Below are positions 8,833 through 17,674 of a stretch of 64,000 bases of DNA, in pieces. Origin of the DNA: Galbibacter marinus (GTDB lineage: Bacteria > Bacteroidota > Bacteroidia > Flavobacteriales > Flavobacteriaceae); the NCBI RefSeq assembly GCF_000300875.1, contig NZ_AMSG01000014.1, positions 1 through 64,000 on the forward strand. The letters run 5' to 3'. The first letter of the stretch is position 1, and every line of letters starts with the position of its first letter. The translations under genes and the position numbers were made by a program. The notes beneath the pieces were generated by a model that was not told the DNA's origin, ran no database searches, and saw only the letters and a list, made by a program, of their open reading frames with translations.

Positions 8833-9453
8833 ATGTCGTTAAGAAAAGCATCAATAATTATCGTTCTGGTTTTACTAATAGACCAGATTTCCAAGGTTTA
8901 TATCAAAACTAATTTCGTTTTGGGGGAGTTTGTAGAGGTTTTCAGCTGGTTTAAAATTCTTTTTATAGAAAATGAAGGTGCTGCTTGGGGAACTAAAATT
9001 AGTGACATTATTCCATTTGTTTCCGATGAGGCTGGAAAGCTTTCTCTTACCATATTTCGTTTAATAGCCATATGTGGAATTGGTTATTGGCTTTATTCTT
9101 CCATTAAAAATGGGGGGACAAAAACCTTGATTTGGGCTCAGGCATTAATTTTTGCTGGTGCATTAGGTAATATCATTGATTCGGTATTTTATGGACTTAT
9201 TTTTGATGAGAGCTATGGACAGGTTGCAACACTGTTCAGTGATAACCCATACAGCAGCTTGTTTCACGGGAGAGTAGTGGATATGTTATACTTTCCACTT
9301 ATTGACACATTTTGGCCAGAATGGGTGCCTTGGTTAGGAGGAAAGTCACTTAGGTTCTTTGAGCCGGTATTCAACATTGCTGATACGGCCATTAGCACTG
9401 GTGTAGGGATTTTACTTGTATTTAATAAAAAGGCCTTCCCTTCAGAAGAATAG
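8833..9453 (+). CDS. lspA: Lipoprotein signal peptidase (signal peptidase II)
   Basis: 206 residues; inner-membrane aspartyl protease that removes signal peptides from diacylglyceryl-modified prolipoproteins. Four hydrophobic segments are visible. Family motifs: ENEGAAWG (47-53), GALGNIID (109-116), and the catalytic pair Asp150 (GRVVDML) and Asp184 (FNIADTAIS). It is about 40 residues longer than the E. coli enzyme because of an insertion between the third and fourth motifs, usual in Bacteroidetes. The window contains several of its likely substrates, for example the Ig-like, OmpA, M23 and DUF885 lipoproteins. Confidence 0.95.
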   Translation: MSLRKASIIIVLVLLIDQISKVYIKTNFVLGEFVEVFSWFKILFIENEGAAWGTKISDIIPFVSDEAGKLSLTIFRLIAICGIGYWLYSSIKNGGTKTLIWAQALIFAGALGNIIDSVFYGLIFDESYGQVATLFSDNPYSSLFHGRVVDMLYFPLIDTFWPEWVPWLGGKSLRFFEPVFNIADTAISTGVGILLVFNKKAFPSEE

Positions 9454-9462
9454 AAGATATTA

Positions 9463-10029
9463 CTAAAATTTTAAGACACCTTGTGGGGTGATACAATAGT
9501 CTAGCGGAATATCATGTGGATTAACATCTGATATTTGATCTTCTGCTGGGAAAAAGGACAAACCTACCTTAAGGGTCTCTGGCTTACATTGTGCTAAAAA
9601 TCTATCGTAAAACCCTTTGCCATAACCGATGCGATTTCCCTTTTTATCATAGACCAATAGTGGGATGAATACAACCTCTACTTGATTGGCAGGAATTTGT
9701 ATGCCTTGCTGAGGTTCTGGAATTCCATAGGCGTTCAGTTTAATTACTGTACTATCAGTAAGCAGGTAATGCGTAAGAGTTCCTAATTTGAAATCACTTT
9801 TAGAAAGCAAGACATTTTTATCCTTACCCTGTAAAACGCTCAAGAGAAAATCAGTATTAACCTCCTTTTGGCTTTGAATACTTAAAAAAATATGATAATT
9901 CTGGTAATCCCAGAGCTTGTTAAGCTTTAATGCGTGGTTCGAAATATCGATGCTGTATTGCTCTATTTGATCCTGGGTGAGCTGTGCTCGTTTACCTTTG
10001 TATAATTTACGAAGTTCTGCTTTGCGCAT
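9463..10029 (-). CDS. 5-formyltetrahydrofolate cyclo-ligase
   Basis: 189 residues counted from the ATG at 10029, chosen over an upstream in-frame start because MRKAELRKLYKGKR is the normal family N-terminus and the upstream stretch overlaps the response regulator. The enzyme converts 5-formyl-THF to 5,10-methenyl-THF with ATP. Diagnostic motif: RIGYGKGFYDRFL, with the phosphate-binding glycines, and PLLVYDKKGN before it. It sits 1 base downstream of the response-regulator stop, so the two are translationally coupled. Any functional link between them is unknown. Confidence 0.93.
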   Translation of the reverse strand: MRKAELRKLYKGKRAQLTQDQIEQYSIDISNHALKLNKLWDYQNYHIFLSIQSQKEVNTDFLLSVLQGKDKNVLLSKSDFKLGTLTHYLLTDSTVIKLNAYGIPEPQQGIQIPANQVEVVFIPLLVYDKKGNRIGYGKGFYDRFLAQCKPETLKVGLSFFPAEDQISDVNPHDIPLDYCITPQGVLKF

Positions 10030-10030
10030 T

Positions 10031-10438
10031 TTATACTTTTTCAAACATCTCTTCAAGCTCACCAAGTGAAATTGGTTTTACCCAATAATCCGAAACCTCT
10101 TCGAATTCCTTTGCGCGCTGAATGTCATCTGGGTTAATTGATGAGCTGACTACATATAGAGTTATCGGACGCTCCATCTTTGATTTTATCTTCACAAACT
10201 CTTCTAGAAATTGCCATCCGTCCATCACTGGCATGTTTAAGTCCAGTAATATAACTTGTGGGATTTTTTCTTTTTCAGGTTGGTCGAATATATCTTTGAA
10301 ATAAGTAAATGCTTCACTGCCATTTTCAAAGACCAAAAACTCCTTACATAACTTTTTGATATCCAATAAACGGGATAACATTTTTACGTAAAGCTTGTCA
10401 TCATCAATAATACAGGCTAGGTCAATTTTATGATTCAT
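10031..10438 (-). CDS. Single-domain response regulator (receiver only)
   Basis: 135 residues forming one CheY-like receiver domain with no output domain. Acidic pocket Asp12-Asp14 (IIDDDKLY), phosphoacceptor Asp66 (VILLDLNMPVMDGW), Ser98/Ser99 switch (VVSSS) and Lys121 (WVKPIS) are all intact, so it should be phosphorylatable. No histidine kinase is adjacent. Such stand-alone receivers in Flavobacteria usually act by protein-protein contact in phosphorelays. It is transcribed with the folate cyclo-ligase gene. Confidence 0.92.
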   Translation of the reverse strand: MNHKIDLACIIDDDKLYVKMLSRLLDIKKLCKEFLVFENGSEAFTYFKDIFDQPEKEKIPQVILLDLNMPVMDGWQFLEEFVKIKSKMERPITLYVVSSSINPDDIQRAKEFEEVSDYWVKPISLGELEEMFEKV

Positions 10439-10522
10439 TTGTATTAAGTTAGGGGTACTTTAATAGTGGACAATTAGTAAGATTTTATCTTAACATTTCC
10501 CGCCAGATCCTGTTGTTTTAGA

Positions 10523-10548
10523 GGTTGTACTTTAATTCAAATACAACC
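10523..10548. repeat. Inverted repeat GGTTGTA-N12-TACAACC
   Basis: Perfect 7-bp arms at 10523-10529 and 10542-10548, located 85 bases upstream of the response-regulator start. It could be an operator; no T-run follows, so it is not a terminator. Confidence 0.45.
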
Positions 10549-10814
10549 GCAATTGCAATAATCCTTTCGCCCGTATGTCCTTTACGAGCTTTTGATCTCC
10601 ATTAACTGGCTATGCAATGATACAAAAATTTTAAGTTACAATCCATCTTATGACCGTGATATTGTTGTTTTCCGTATCGGTGACTAGCTGTAAAGACGGC
10701 TTTAGACATACTTCCTTTTAAGTGGGTTCAACTCGCATAGGTCTTTGGTGGTGTTTAGAAGAATGCTGATTTTAAGAATTCCACCAATCCATTTAATTTA
10801 ATTGATTATTGAAG

Positions 10815-10822
10815 TATCTTTG
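10815..10822 (+). promoter_or_regulatory. -7 element for uvrC
   Basis: TATCTTTG, an exact TAnnTTTG match, with a TTTAA box about 19 bases upstream. It overlaps the TTG at 10809, which rules out that codon as the uvrC start and supports ATG 10842. Confidence 0.6.
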
Positions 10823-10841
10823 TGTTGAAAACTCAGAGTTG

Positions 10842-12635
10842 ATGACCAAAGCGCCTATTGATATACAACTTCAGACTCTACCTGACAACCCTGGGATTTA
10901 CCAGTTTTTAGATAAGGATGGTAAAATCATATACGTTGGAAAGGCTAAAAATTTAAAAAAAAGGGTTTCCTCTTATTTTCGTCAACACCATGATAATGGT
11001 AAGACTAGAGTATTAGTAAAAAAGATTCACCGTATTGATCATATTGTTGTTCCCACGGAGACCGATGCGCTATTACTTGAAAATAATCTGATTAAAAAAT
11101 ATCAGCCTCGGTATAATGTACTTTTAAAAGATGATAAGACCTATCCTTGGATTTGCATTAAAAACGAGCGTTTTCCAAGGATATTTACAACTCGAAACCT
11201 CATTAAAGACGGCTCCGAATATTTTGGGCCATATACTAGTATGAGGACAGTCCGTACTTTACTCGATCTCATTAAGGACCTCTATAAAATTCGCACCTGT
11301 TCTTATGATCTTTCCAAAGAAAAGATTGATCAAGGTCGCTATAAGGTATGCTTGGAATACCACCTTGGAAATTGTCTGGGGCCTTGTGAAGGGTATCAGA
11401 GTCACAAGGAGTATCAAGATCAGATTACGGCAGTTAGAGAAATCCTAAAAGGAAATTTTAAAGATTCGATCTACCGGTTTAAAGACAAAATGAATTCCTT
11501 AGCCATAGAGATGAAGTTTGAAGAAGCTCAGGAGTTTAAAGAAAAAATAGAAATTCTAGAAAATTATCAATCCAAATCTACCGTTGTAAACCCTAAAATC
11601 AACAACGTGGATGTTTTTTCTGTAGTAAGTGACCAGGAATACGGTTATGTTAATTTTTTACAAATATCCTTTGGATCCATTATCAGGGCACATACCATTG
11701 AGATGAAAAAGAAGCTCGAGGAAAGTGATCGAGAGCTATTAGAACTCGCTATTACCGAATTGCGGTCGCGATTCAATTCTTTGTCAAAAGAAATTCTTGT
11801 TCCTTTTCAGGTCGATGTGGTGAAAGATGTTAAGGTGAGCGTACCCAAATTAGGAGATAAGAAACGGATTTTGGAACTCTCAGAGCGCAATGCGAAGTTA
11901 TATCGCCAAGAACGTTTTAAACAATTAAAAATTACCGATCCTGATCGCCACGTGAATAGGATTATGGCGCAAATGAAGAAAGACCTTCGCCTAAATGTGG
12001 AGCCACGACATATCGAGTGTTTTGATAATTCAAATATTCAAGGAACCAATCCTGTGGCTGCTTGTGTTGTGTTTAAAGATGGAAAACCAAGTAAAAAAGA
12101 TTATCGACATTTTAATATTAAAACTGTAGAAGGCCCAGATGATTTTGCCTCTATGGAAGAGGTGGTACATAGACGTTATAAACGACTTATTGATCAGGCA
12201 GATCCATTGCCTCAATTGATTGTTATTGATGGAGGTAAAGGACAGTTGTCCTCTGCTTTAAAAAGTTTAGATCGCTTGGGACTTAGGAATAAAATTGCTA
12301 TTATTGGAATTGCAAAACGTCTGGAAGAAATATATTATCCAGGCGATTCTATTCCCCTATACCTAGACAAGAAATCTGAAACACTTAAAATTATTCAGCA
12401 ACTTAGAAATGAAGCCCATAGATTTGGTATTACATTTCATCGTCAAAAAAGAAGTAAGTCAGCGATAAGTTCTGAACTTTTGCAAATAAAAGGAATAGGA
12501 GAAAAGACAGCCACCCAGCTGTTAAAAAAGTTTAAATCCGTCAAACGAATAAAAGAGGCCACCAAAAAAGAAATTAGTGAACAGGTAGGAGCAGCAAAGG
12601 CTGAAATCATATATAAAGCATTACAAAAAACATAG
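10842..12635 (+). CDS. uvrC: Excinuclease ABC subunit C
   Basis: 597 residues from the ATG at 10842; an upstream TTG falls inside the promoter. The dual-incision nuclease of nucleotide excision repair. Domains in order: GIY-YIG nuclease (NPGIYQFLDKDGKIIYVGKA, about 18-40), a cysteine-rich segment (residues about 160-185, KVCLEYHLGNCLGPCEGY), and a UVR/UvrB-binding motif near 200-235. Then come the RNase H-like endonuclease domain (IECFDNSNIQGTNPVAACV and VIDGGKGQLSSA) and a terminal helix-hairpin-helix pair (LLQIKGIGEKTATQLL). The patatin gene starts 5 bases after the stop, so they are probably co-transcribed. Confidence 0.96.
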   Translation: MTKAPIDIQLQTLPDNPGIYQFLDKDGKIIYVGKAKNLKKRVSSYFRQHHDNGKTRVLVKKIHRIDHIVVPTETDALLLENNLIKKYQPRYNVLLKDDKTYPWICIKNERFPRIFTTRNLIKDGSEYFGPYTSMRTVRTLLDLIKDLYKIRTCSYDLSKEKIDQGRYKVCLEYHLGNCLGPCEGYQSHKEYQDQITAVREILKGNFKDSIYRFKDKMNSLAIEMKFEEAQEFKEKIEILENYQSKSTVVNPKINNVDVFSVVSDQEYGYVNFLQISFGSIIRAHTIEMKKKLEESDRELLELAITELRSRFNSLSKEILVPFQVDVVKDVKVSVPKLGDKKRILELSERNAKLYRQERFKQLKITDPDRHVNRIMAQMKKDLRLNVEPRHIECFDNSNIQGTNPVAACVVFKDGKPSKKDYRHFNIKTVEGPDDFASMEEVVHRRYKRLIDQADPLPQLIVIDGGKGQLSSALKSLDRLGLRNKIAIIGIAKRLEEIYYPGDSIPLYLDKKSETLKIIQQLRNEAHRFGITFHRQKRSKSAISSELLQIKGIGEKTATQLLKKFKSVKRIKEATKKEISEQVGAAKAEIIYKALQKT

Positions 12636-12640
12636 AACCT

Positions 12641-14878
12641 ATGAGTATCCGAAAAAATATATTCCTTATCATGTTTTTAAGCTTGATCTGTATGTTTTCC
12701 AGCTTTGGGCAAAAGCACAATCCCGATGACCCTAAGGTTGGATTGGTTTTAAGTGGAGGGGGCGCAAAAGGGCTTGCTCATATTGGTGCATTAAAGGCGA
12801 TCGAGGAAGCAGGAATTCGTGTGGATTATATAGGAGGAACAAGTATGGGAGCCATTGTAGGGTCTTTATATGCTGCTGGTTATTCTGCCAAGCAATTAGA
12901 TTCTATTTTTAGGGTTACCAATTTTGATATCCTCTTACAGGATCACATTCCGCGAAGTTCCATGTCATTTTACGAAAAGCGCAATTATGAAACCTACATA
13001 GGAGCCTTACCTTTCAATGATTTTAAAGTATCCCTTCCTACTTCGCTCTCAAAAGGACAAAATCTTTACAACCTTTTGACAAAATTGTTTTTTAATGTCG
13101 AAGGGATAAATGATTTTAATAAACTGCCTATACCTTTCTTCTGCATGGCTACTGATGTAGAGACGGGAGATCCTATTAAAATTGATCAAGGATATCTTCC
13201 AAAAGCTGTGGCGGCAAGTGCAGCAATCCCTTCGTTTTTTGAGCCAGTTCCTTATCAAGACAGACTTCTAGTGGACGGAGGAGTGGTGAATAATTACCCA
13301 GTCGATGAGGTTATTGAAATGGGAGCTGATATTATCATTGGTGTGGACGTACAGGATTCGTTACTTGAAAGAGATAAGTTAAAATCCGCTGCGGATGTCT
13401 TGGTGCAAATCAATTATTACAACACCATCAACGCCATGCCTGAGAAGTTGAAAAAAACCGATGTACATATCAAGCCAGACATTACTGCTTTTGACATATT
13501 ATCCTTTGGTAAAGGAGTTGAAATTATGCAAAGTGGTTATCAGGCCGCAGTCGATCAGCTAAGCACCCTAGATAGTATTGCTGAATTACAGATTTTAAAA
13601 CCAAAGCCAAGAAGACCGGAAAGAGTCAAAGATAGTTTCCTTATAAACAAATTGGTCTTCGAAGGAAATGATAAATACACCAGAGCCTACTTAAAAGGAA
13701 AGCTTAGGTATACCACCGAGCAGTACACCACCTTTGAAGAAATCGGGACAGGAATGAGTAATTTGGCAGCGACCGATAACTTTAGAAGTGTACGCTATGA
13801 ATTTCATCCTATGGATAAGGGGTATGAAATGGTGGTTCCTGTAGTGGAAACCAAAAATGACATGCTGTTAAAGTTTGGTCTACATTACGATGGACTGTAC
13901 AAAACTGCAGGACTGATAAATCTCACGCGGAAACATTTACTTTTTGATGATGATGTCGCCTATTTTGACTTCATATTAGGAGATAACATTCGTTATAATT
14001 TTCATTATTACCTTGACAAGGGGTTTTATTGGAGTTACGGAATAAAGTCAAGGCTTAATACTTTCGATAAAGACGTGAATTTTAGGATGATGAATGAAGA
14101 TTTGGAACTTTTGTATCCTGATATCAATCGTTTGGATATTGAGATGCTCGATCTGACCAACCAAATATATATGCAAACTGTATGGAAGGAAGAGTTTACC
14201 TTAGGTGTTGGATTGGAGCACAAACTTATAGAAATTGATTCTAAAACCGTAGCCGAAGAAGGCGGAGATGAGATCGAATTAGAAAGAGGAAATTTCTTTA
14301 GCACCTATGGTTATGTGCGATTTGATAGCCTTGATGATAAATACTTTCCAACCCATGGTTTTCTTTTCGAGGGTGATTTTCATTGGATTGTTATGGAGAG
14401 TGGTTATAAAGGAGACTTTTCACCCTTTTCTATAGCAAAAGCAAAAATGGGTTTTGCTACACCTATTACCCATAACTTATCTTTCGATCTGTTTACAGAA
14501 GGAGGGTTTCATTTGGGAAATTCGGAAGTGGAATCTCTAAGGTTTATCCTAGGGGGATGGGGAAATGACTTTATCAATAACTTTACATCATTTCTTGGGT
14601 ATGATTATATGAGCTTTGGTGGGAACGGTTATGTGAAAGCAACTTTTAATGCAGATTGGGAGTTTTTTAAAAATAATCACATAAATGTGACGGCCAACTT
14701 TGCCAATGCAGGTAATGATATATTCGAGTCAGGTGAATGGTTCACTCTTCCAGACTATACGGGGTATTCGGTGGGTTATGGCTATGAATCAATTATCGGC
14801 CCTATACAAGCCAAGTTTAACTGGTCTCCAGAGATGAATGAAAAATTCTTAACATTTAGCGTCGGATATTGGTTTTAA
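12641..14878 (+). CDS. Patatin-like phospholipase fused to outer-membrane beta-barrel
   Basis: 745 residues. Signal peptide to about residue 24 (SFGQ). Patatin domain: oxyanion motif GGGAKG at 39-44, GTSMG with nucleophile Ser68, and DGG with Asp212, so the Ser-Asp dyad is intact. A POTRA-like linker covers about 330-400 (LVFEGNDKYTRAYLKGKL). The C-terminal 340 residues are a bacterial-surface-antigen/BamA-like barrel with alternating aromatic strands, ending in SVGYWF. This is the layout of type Vd autotransporters such as PlpD, though here the catalytic part may stay in the periplasm. A phospholipase A activity is likely; its natural substrate is unknown. Confidence 0.9.
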   Translation: MSIRKNIFLIMFLSLICMFSSFGQKHNPDDPKVGLVLSGGGAKGLAHIGALKAIEEAGIRVDYIGGTSMGAIVGSLYAAGYSAKQLDSIFRVTNFDILLQDHIPRSSMSFYEKRNYETYIGALPFNDFKVSLPTSLSKGQNLYNLLTKLFFNVEGINDFNKLPIPFFCMATDVETGDPIKIDQGYLPKAVAASAAIPSFFEPVPYQDRLLVDGGVVNNYPVDEVIEMGADIIIGVDVQDSLLERDKLKSAADVLVQINYYNTINAMPEKLKKTDVHIKPDITAFDILSFGKGVEIMQSGYQAAVDQLSTLDSIAELQILKPKPRRPERVKDSFLINKLVFEGNDKYTRAYLKGKLRYTTEQYTTFEEIGTGMSNLAATDNFRSVRYEFHPMDKGYEMVVPVVETKNDMLLKFGLHYDGLYKTAGLINLTRKHLLFDDDVAYFDFILGDNIRYNFHYYLDKGFYWSYGIKSRLNTFDKDVNFRMMNEDLELLYPDINRLDIEMLDLTNQIYMQTVWKEEFTLGVGLEHKLIEIDSKTVAEEGGDEIELERGNFFSTYGYVRFDSLDDKYFPTHGFLFEGDFHWIVMESGYKGDFSPFSIAKAKMGFATPITHNLSFDLFTEGGFHLGNSEVESLRFILGGWGNDFINNFTSFLGYDYMSFGGNGYVKATFNADWEFFKNNHINVTANFANAGNDIFESGEWFTLPDYTGYSVGYGYESIIGPIQAKFNWSPEMNEKFLTFSVGYWF

Positions 14879-14942
14879 GATAATTTTTGATGTAATCTTG
14901 GTAAATTATTACGACATTTGTAATAATTCAAACGTTTGCGTT

Positions 14943-16100
14943 ATGCCTTTTTATCATAAATTAGGGGAAATACCACATAAGCGTCATACTGCCTTTAGAA
15001 AGCAAGATGGTAATTTATATTATGAGCAGCTTTTTGGAACTGTTGGATTTGAGGGTATGTCTTCAGTTTTATACCATATCCACCGGCCAACACAGGTTAT
15101 AACAATTGGTGCTCCAGTTGATGTAGCGCCAAAGATTGCTGTTAAAAATAATATTAAATCCTATTGTTTTCACGGATTTAAGATAAAGTCTGAAGATGAT
15201 TATCTCAAAAGTAGGACGCCTATACTTACCAACGCTAACTGTACAATTGAATTAGCAGCTCCAAAAAAATCTACAGAAGATTACTTTTATAAGAATGCCG
15301 ATGCCGATGAATTAATTTTCATTCATAAGGGTAAAGGGAAGTTAAGAACACAGTTGGGTAACCTTGATTTTGGTTACGGAGATTACTTGGTTATTCCCAG
15401 AGGTGTTATCTATAAGATAGACTTTGAAACGCAAGAAAATAGGTTGTTTATCGTGGAGTCCAATCGTCCTATATATACTCCGAAGCGCTATCGAAATTGG
15501 TTTGGTCAATTACTAGAGCACTCTCCATATTGCGAAAGAGATATACGTAGACCTTATGAATTAGAGCACTATGATCAAAAAGGTGATTTTACCATAAAAA
15601 TTAAAAAAGAGCAATCCTTATTTGATGTGGTCTATGCAACACATCCCTTCGATGTAGTAGGCTATGATGGTTATAATTTCCCCTATGCATTGAGTATTCA
15701 TGACTTTGAGCCTATTACAGGGAGGATTCATCAACCGCCTCCTGTTCATCAGACTTTCGAAACGGATGCTTTTGTGGTGTGCAGTTTTGTTCCTAGATTA
15801 TATGATTACCATCCAGAATCCGTACCTGCACCTTACAATCATAGCAATATAGACTCTGATGAGGTTTTGTATTATGTGGATGGTGATTTTATGAGTAGAA
15901 ATCATATTGAGAAAGGTTATATTTCTTTACACCCAGCTGGGATACCGCATGGGCCTCACCCTGGGGCAGTTGAACGCAGTATTGGAGTAAAAGAAACCCA
16001 AGAATTGGCCGTAATGGTAGATACCTTTGCGCCGCTACGTGTAACAGAACAAGCGATAGAAATCTCCGATGGGACCTATCACAAATCATGGTTGGAATAA
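14943..16100 (+). CDS. hmgA: Homogentisate 1,2-dioxygenase
   Basis: 385 residues from ATG 14943 (MPFYHKLGEIPHKRH is the conserved family N-terminus; an upstream TTG is unlikely). Ring-cleaving Fe(II) dioxygenase that turns homogentisate into maleylacetoacetate. It is a cupin-fold protein; the C-terminal iron site is readable as YNHSN, DSDEVLYYVDG and GIPHGPHPG, giving a His-Glu-His set. The pairing with hppD 111 bases downstream on the same strand fixes the pathway (tyrosine catabolism). Shorter than the human enzyme, as usual for the bacteroidetal type. The later genes of the pathway are not in this window. Confidence 0.88.
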   Translation: MPFYHKLGEIPHKRHTAFRKQDGNLYYEQLFGTVGFEGMSSVLYHIHRPTQVITIGAPVDVAPKIAVKNNIKSYCFHGFKIKSEDDYLKSRTPILTNANCTIELAAPKKSTEDYFYKNADADELIFIHKGKGKLRTQLGNLDFGYGDYLVIPRGVIYKIDFETQENRLFIVESNRPIYTPKRYRNWFGQLLEHSPYCERDIRRPYELEHYDQKGDFTIKIKKEQSLFDVVYATHPFDVVGYDGYNFPYALSIHDFEPITGRIHQPPPVHQTFETDAFVVCSFVPRLYDYHPESVPAPYNHSNIDSDEVLYYVDGDFMSRNHIEKGYISLHPAGIPHGPHPGAVERSIGVKETQELAVMVDTFAPLRVTEQAIEISDGTYHKSWLE

Positions 16101-16211
16101 TGGTGGTGAATTTTGATCAAGCAATAGGGGAGCATCTTAGAGCGATGTGGTAATGAGGTTCTGTAGTGATTAGCGATTGGAATATTTTTTAACCATTTAA
16201 ACTTAATTGAA

Positions 16212-17351
16212 ATGTCAACTGATTCAACGTCTTTAAAATTAAAAAAGGAAATAGAAGAGGCTGCTGACTTTTTGCCACTTCTTGGAACTGACTATATAGA
16301 ATTATATGTGGGCAACGCTAAACAGTCTGCCTTATATTATCAAGCAGCTTGGGGTTTTCAGCCCTTAGCATTCTCTGGATTAGAGACTGGAAATAAGCAG
16401 AGCGCTTCTTATGTGCTTGTCCAAGATAAAATACGATTGGTTTTAACATCCCCCTTAAAGGAGGGTGGACCAATTAATCGACATATCGATAAACATGGGG
16501 ATGGAGTCAAAGTGGTAGCACTTTGGGTTGATGATGCTAGAAAGAGCTATCAGGAAACTGTAAAAAGAGGCGCGCGAAGTTATATGGAGCCTAAGAGTAT
16601 TGAGGATGAGAATGGAGAAGTGGTCCTCTCAGGAATTCATACCTACGGAGAAACGGTACATGTATTTGTAGAGCGAAAAAATTATCACGGCGCTTTTATG
16701 CCTGGATTTAAACCTTGGAATCCAGCCTATCAGCCTGAAGGTACGGGCCTGAAATACATTGATCATATGGTTGGAAATGTCGGATGGAATGAAATGGGGA
16801 AATGGTGTGAATTTTACGCTCATGTAATGGGGTTTGCACAATTAGTTTCTTTTGATGACAAAGATATCTCAACAGATTATACGGCCTTAATGAGTAAGGT
16901 GATGAGTAATGGGAATGGTCGGATAAAATTCCCTATTAACGAACCTGCAGAAGGGAAGAAGAAATCTCAGATTGAAGAGTATATAGAATTTTACAACGGA
17001 GCTGGGGTACAACATGTGGCTTTGGCTACTGATAATATTATTGAAACGGTTAAAAAGCTTCAACAACGAGGAGTGGAATTTTTAAAGGTCCCCTCAACTT
17101 ATTACGATACAGTTTTGGATAGAGTGGGGCAGATTGATGAAGATTTAGAACCCTTAAAAGAATTAGGAATCCTCATTGATCGGGATGACGAAGGATACCT
17201 ATTACAGCTTTTTACCAAGCCTGTTTTAGATCGGCCAACTATGTTTTTTGAAATAATTCAGAGAAAAGGTGCGAAATCTTTTGGAAAAGGAAATTTTAAA
17301 GCCCTTTTTGAAGCAATCGAAAGGGAACAAAAGTTGCGAGGTACATTATAA
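16212..17351 (+). CDS. hppD: 4-hydroxyphenylpyruvate dioxygenase
   Basis: 379 residues, normal length. Converts 4-hydroxyphenylpyruvate to homogentisate, the substrate of the upstream hmgA product. Two vicinal-oxygen-chelate domains are present, the N-terminal one (about 25-155) without metal ligands. The catalytic one has the facial triad His185 (YIDHMVGN), His268 (VQHVALAT) and Glu347 (FFEIIQRKG). The product-channel segment FGKGNFKALFEAIEREQ is typical. The gene order dioxygenase-then-HPPD is common in Flavobacteria. Confidence 0.96.
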   Translation: MSTDSTSLKLKKEIEEAADFLPLLGTDYIELYVGNAKQSALYYQAAWGFQPLAFSGLETGNKQSASYVLVQDKIRLVLTSPLKEGGPINRHIDKHGDGVKVVALWVDDARKSYQETVKRGARSYMEPKSIEDENGEVVLSGIHTYGETVHVFVERKNYHGAFMPGFKPWNPAYQPEGTGLKYIDHMVGNVGWNEMGKWCEFYAHVMGFAQLVSFDDKDISTDYTALMSKVMSNGNGRIKFPINEPAEGKKKSQIEEYIEFYNGAGVQHVALATDNIIETVKKLQQRGVEFLKVPSTYYDTVLDRVGQIDEDLEPLKELGILIDRDDEGYLLQLFTKPVLDRPTMFFEIIQRKGAKSFGKGNFKALFEAIEREQKLRGTL

Positions 17352-17436
17352 ACAAGCTTTATTATTGATAATTCGGTAAATAGAAACGAAACAAATTGAA
17401 TTCTTAGTGTTAAAAAAGTTAAACTTAATTAATGTG

Positions 17437-17467
17437 CTTGTATAAGCTAACTTATGTATTAACTTTG
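17437..17467 (+). promoter_or_regulatory. Near-ideal Bacteroidetes promoter for a candidate sRNA
   Basis: CTTG (17437-17440), a spacer of exactly 19 bases, then TAACTTTG (17460-17467). This is the best -33/-7 combination in the window, yet no coding gene begins for 200 bases, so it most likely drives the RNA at 17473-17571. Confidence 0.72.
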
Positions 17468-17472
17468 CGCTC

Positions 17473-17571
17473 GCAAATGGGGTGGTGCCCATTGCAGACT
17501 TTAAGTAAAGTTTTCATAATTTAAAGTTTTGGTTGGTTAATGAAAAAAACTCGGCTTCGGCCGAGTTTTTT
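17473..17571 (+). ncRNA. Candidate small RNA (about 100 nt), unidentified family
   Basis: The segment begins a few bases after a strong promoter and ends in a textbook terminator. Three hairpins are visible. Hairpin 1: 17473-17495 (GCA-bulge-ATGGG / CCCATTGC, loop GTGGTG). Hairpin 2: 17498-17511 (ACTTT-aagt-AAAGT). Hairpin 3: the terminator at 17545-17571. A 30-nt U-rich single-stranded stretch lies between hairpins 2 and 3. No coding frame fits. It is either a free-standing sRNA or a terminated leader of the DUF3108 gene that begins 104 bases later. I do not recognise the family; Rfam flavobacterial motifs such as flavo-1 should be compared. Confidence 0.6.
17545..17571 (+). terminator. Rho-independent terminator of the sRNA
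   Basis: Stem AAAAACTCGGC with GCCGAGTTTTT, UUCG tetraloop (17556-17559) and a T6 run. A strong intrinsic terminator. Confidence 0.9.
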
Positions 17572-17674
17572 GCTATGGGACTAATTTAACTTTTTTGGAA
17601 TAGTAATTGATATTTCTAGTAAAGTAACTCGTAATGTAATTGATTTTGTTATTTTTACGGTAATAATTAAAACT

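Larger units (their letters stand above)
10439..10841. other. 403-base intergenic region between divergent genes
   Basis: Divergent spacer between the response regulator (-) and uvrC (+). It holds the uvrC -7 element (10815-10822) and a 7-bp inverted repeat at 10523-10548. No credible coding frame, tRNA or terminator is seen. The size is large for this compact genome, so an unrecognised regulatory RNA or operator is possible. Confidence 0.5.

Noticed and set aside
10809-10841. Upstream TTG start for uvrC
   Set aside because: It overlaps the TATCTTTG promoter element, and the added residues are not conserved in UvrC.
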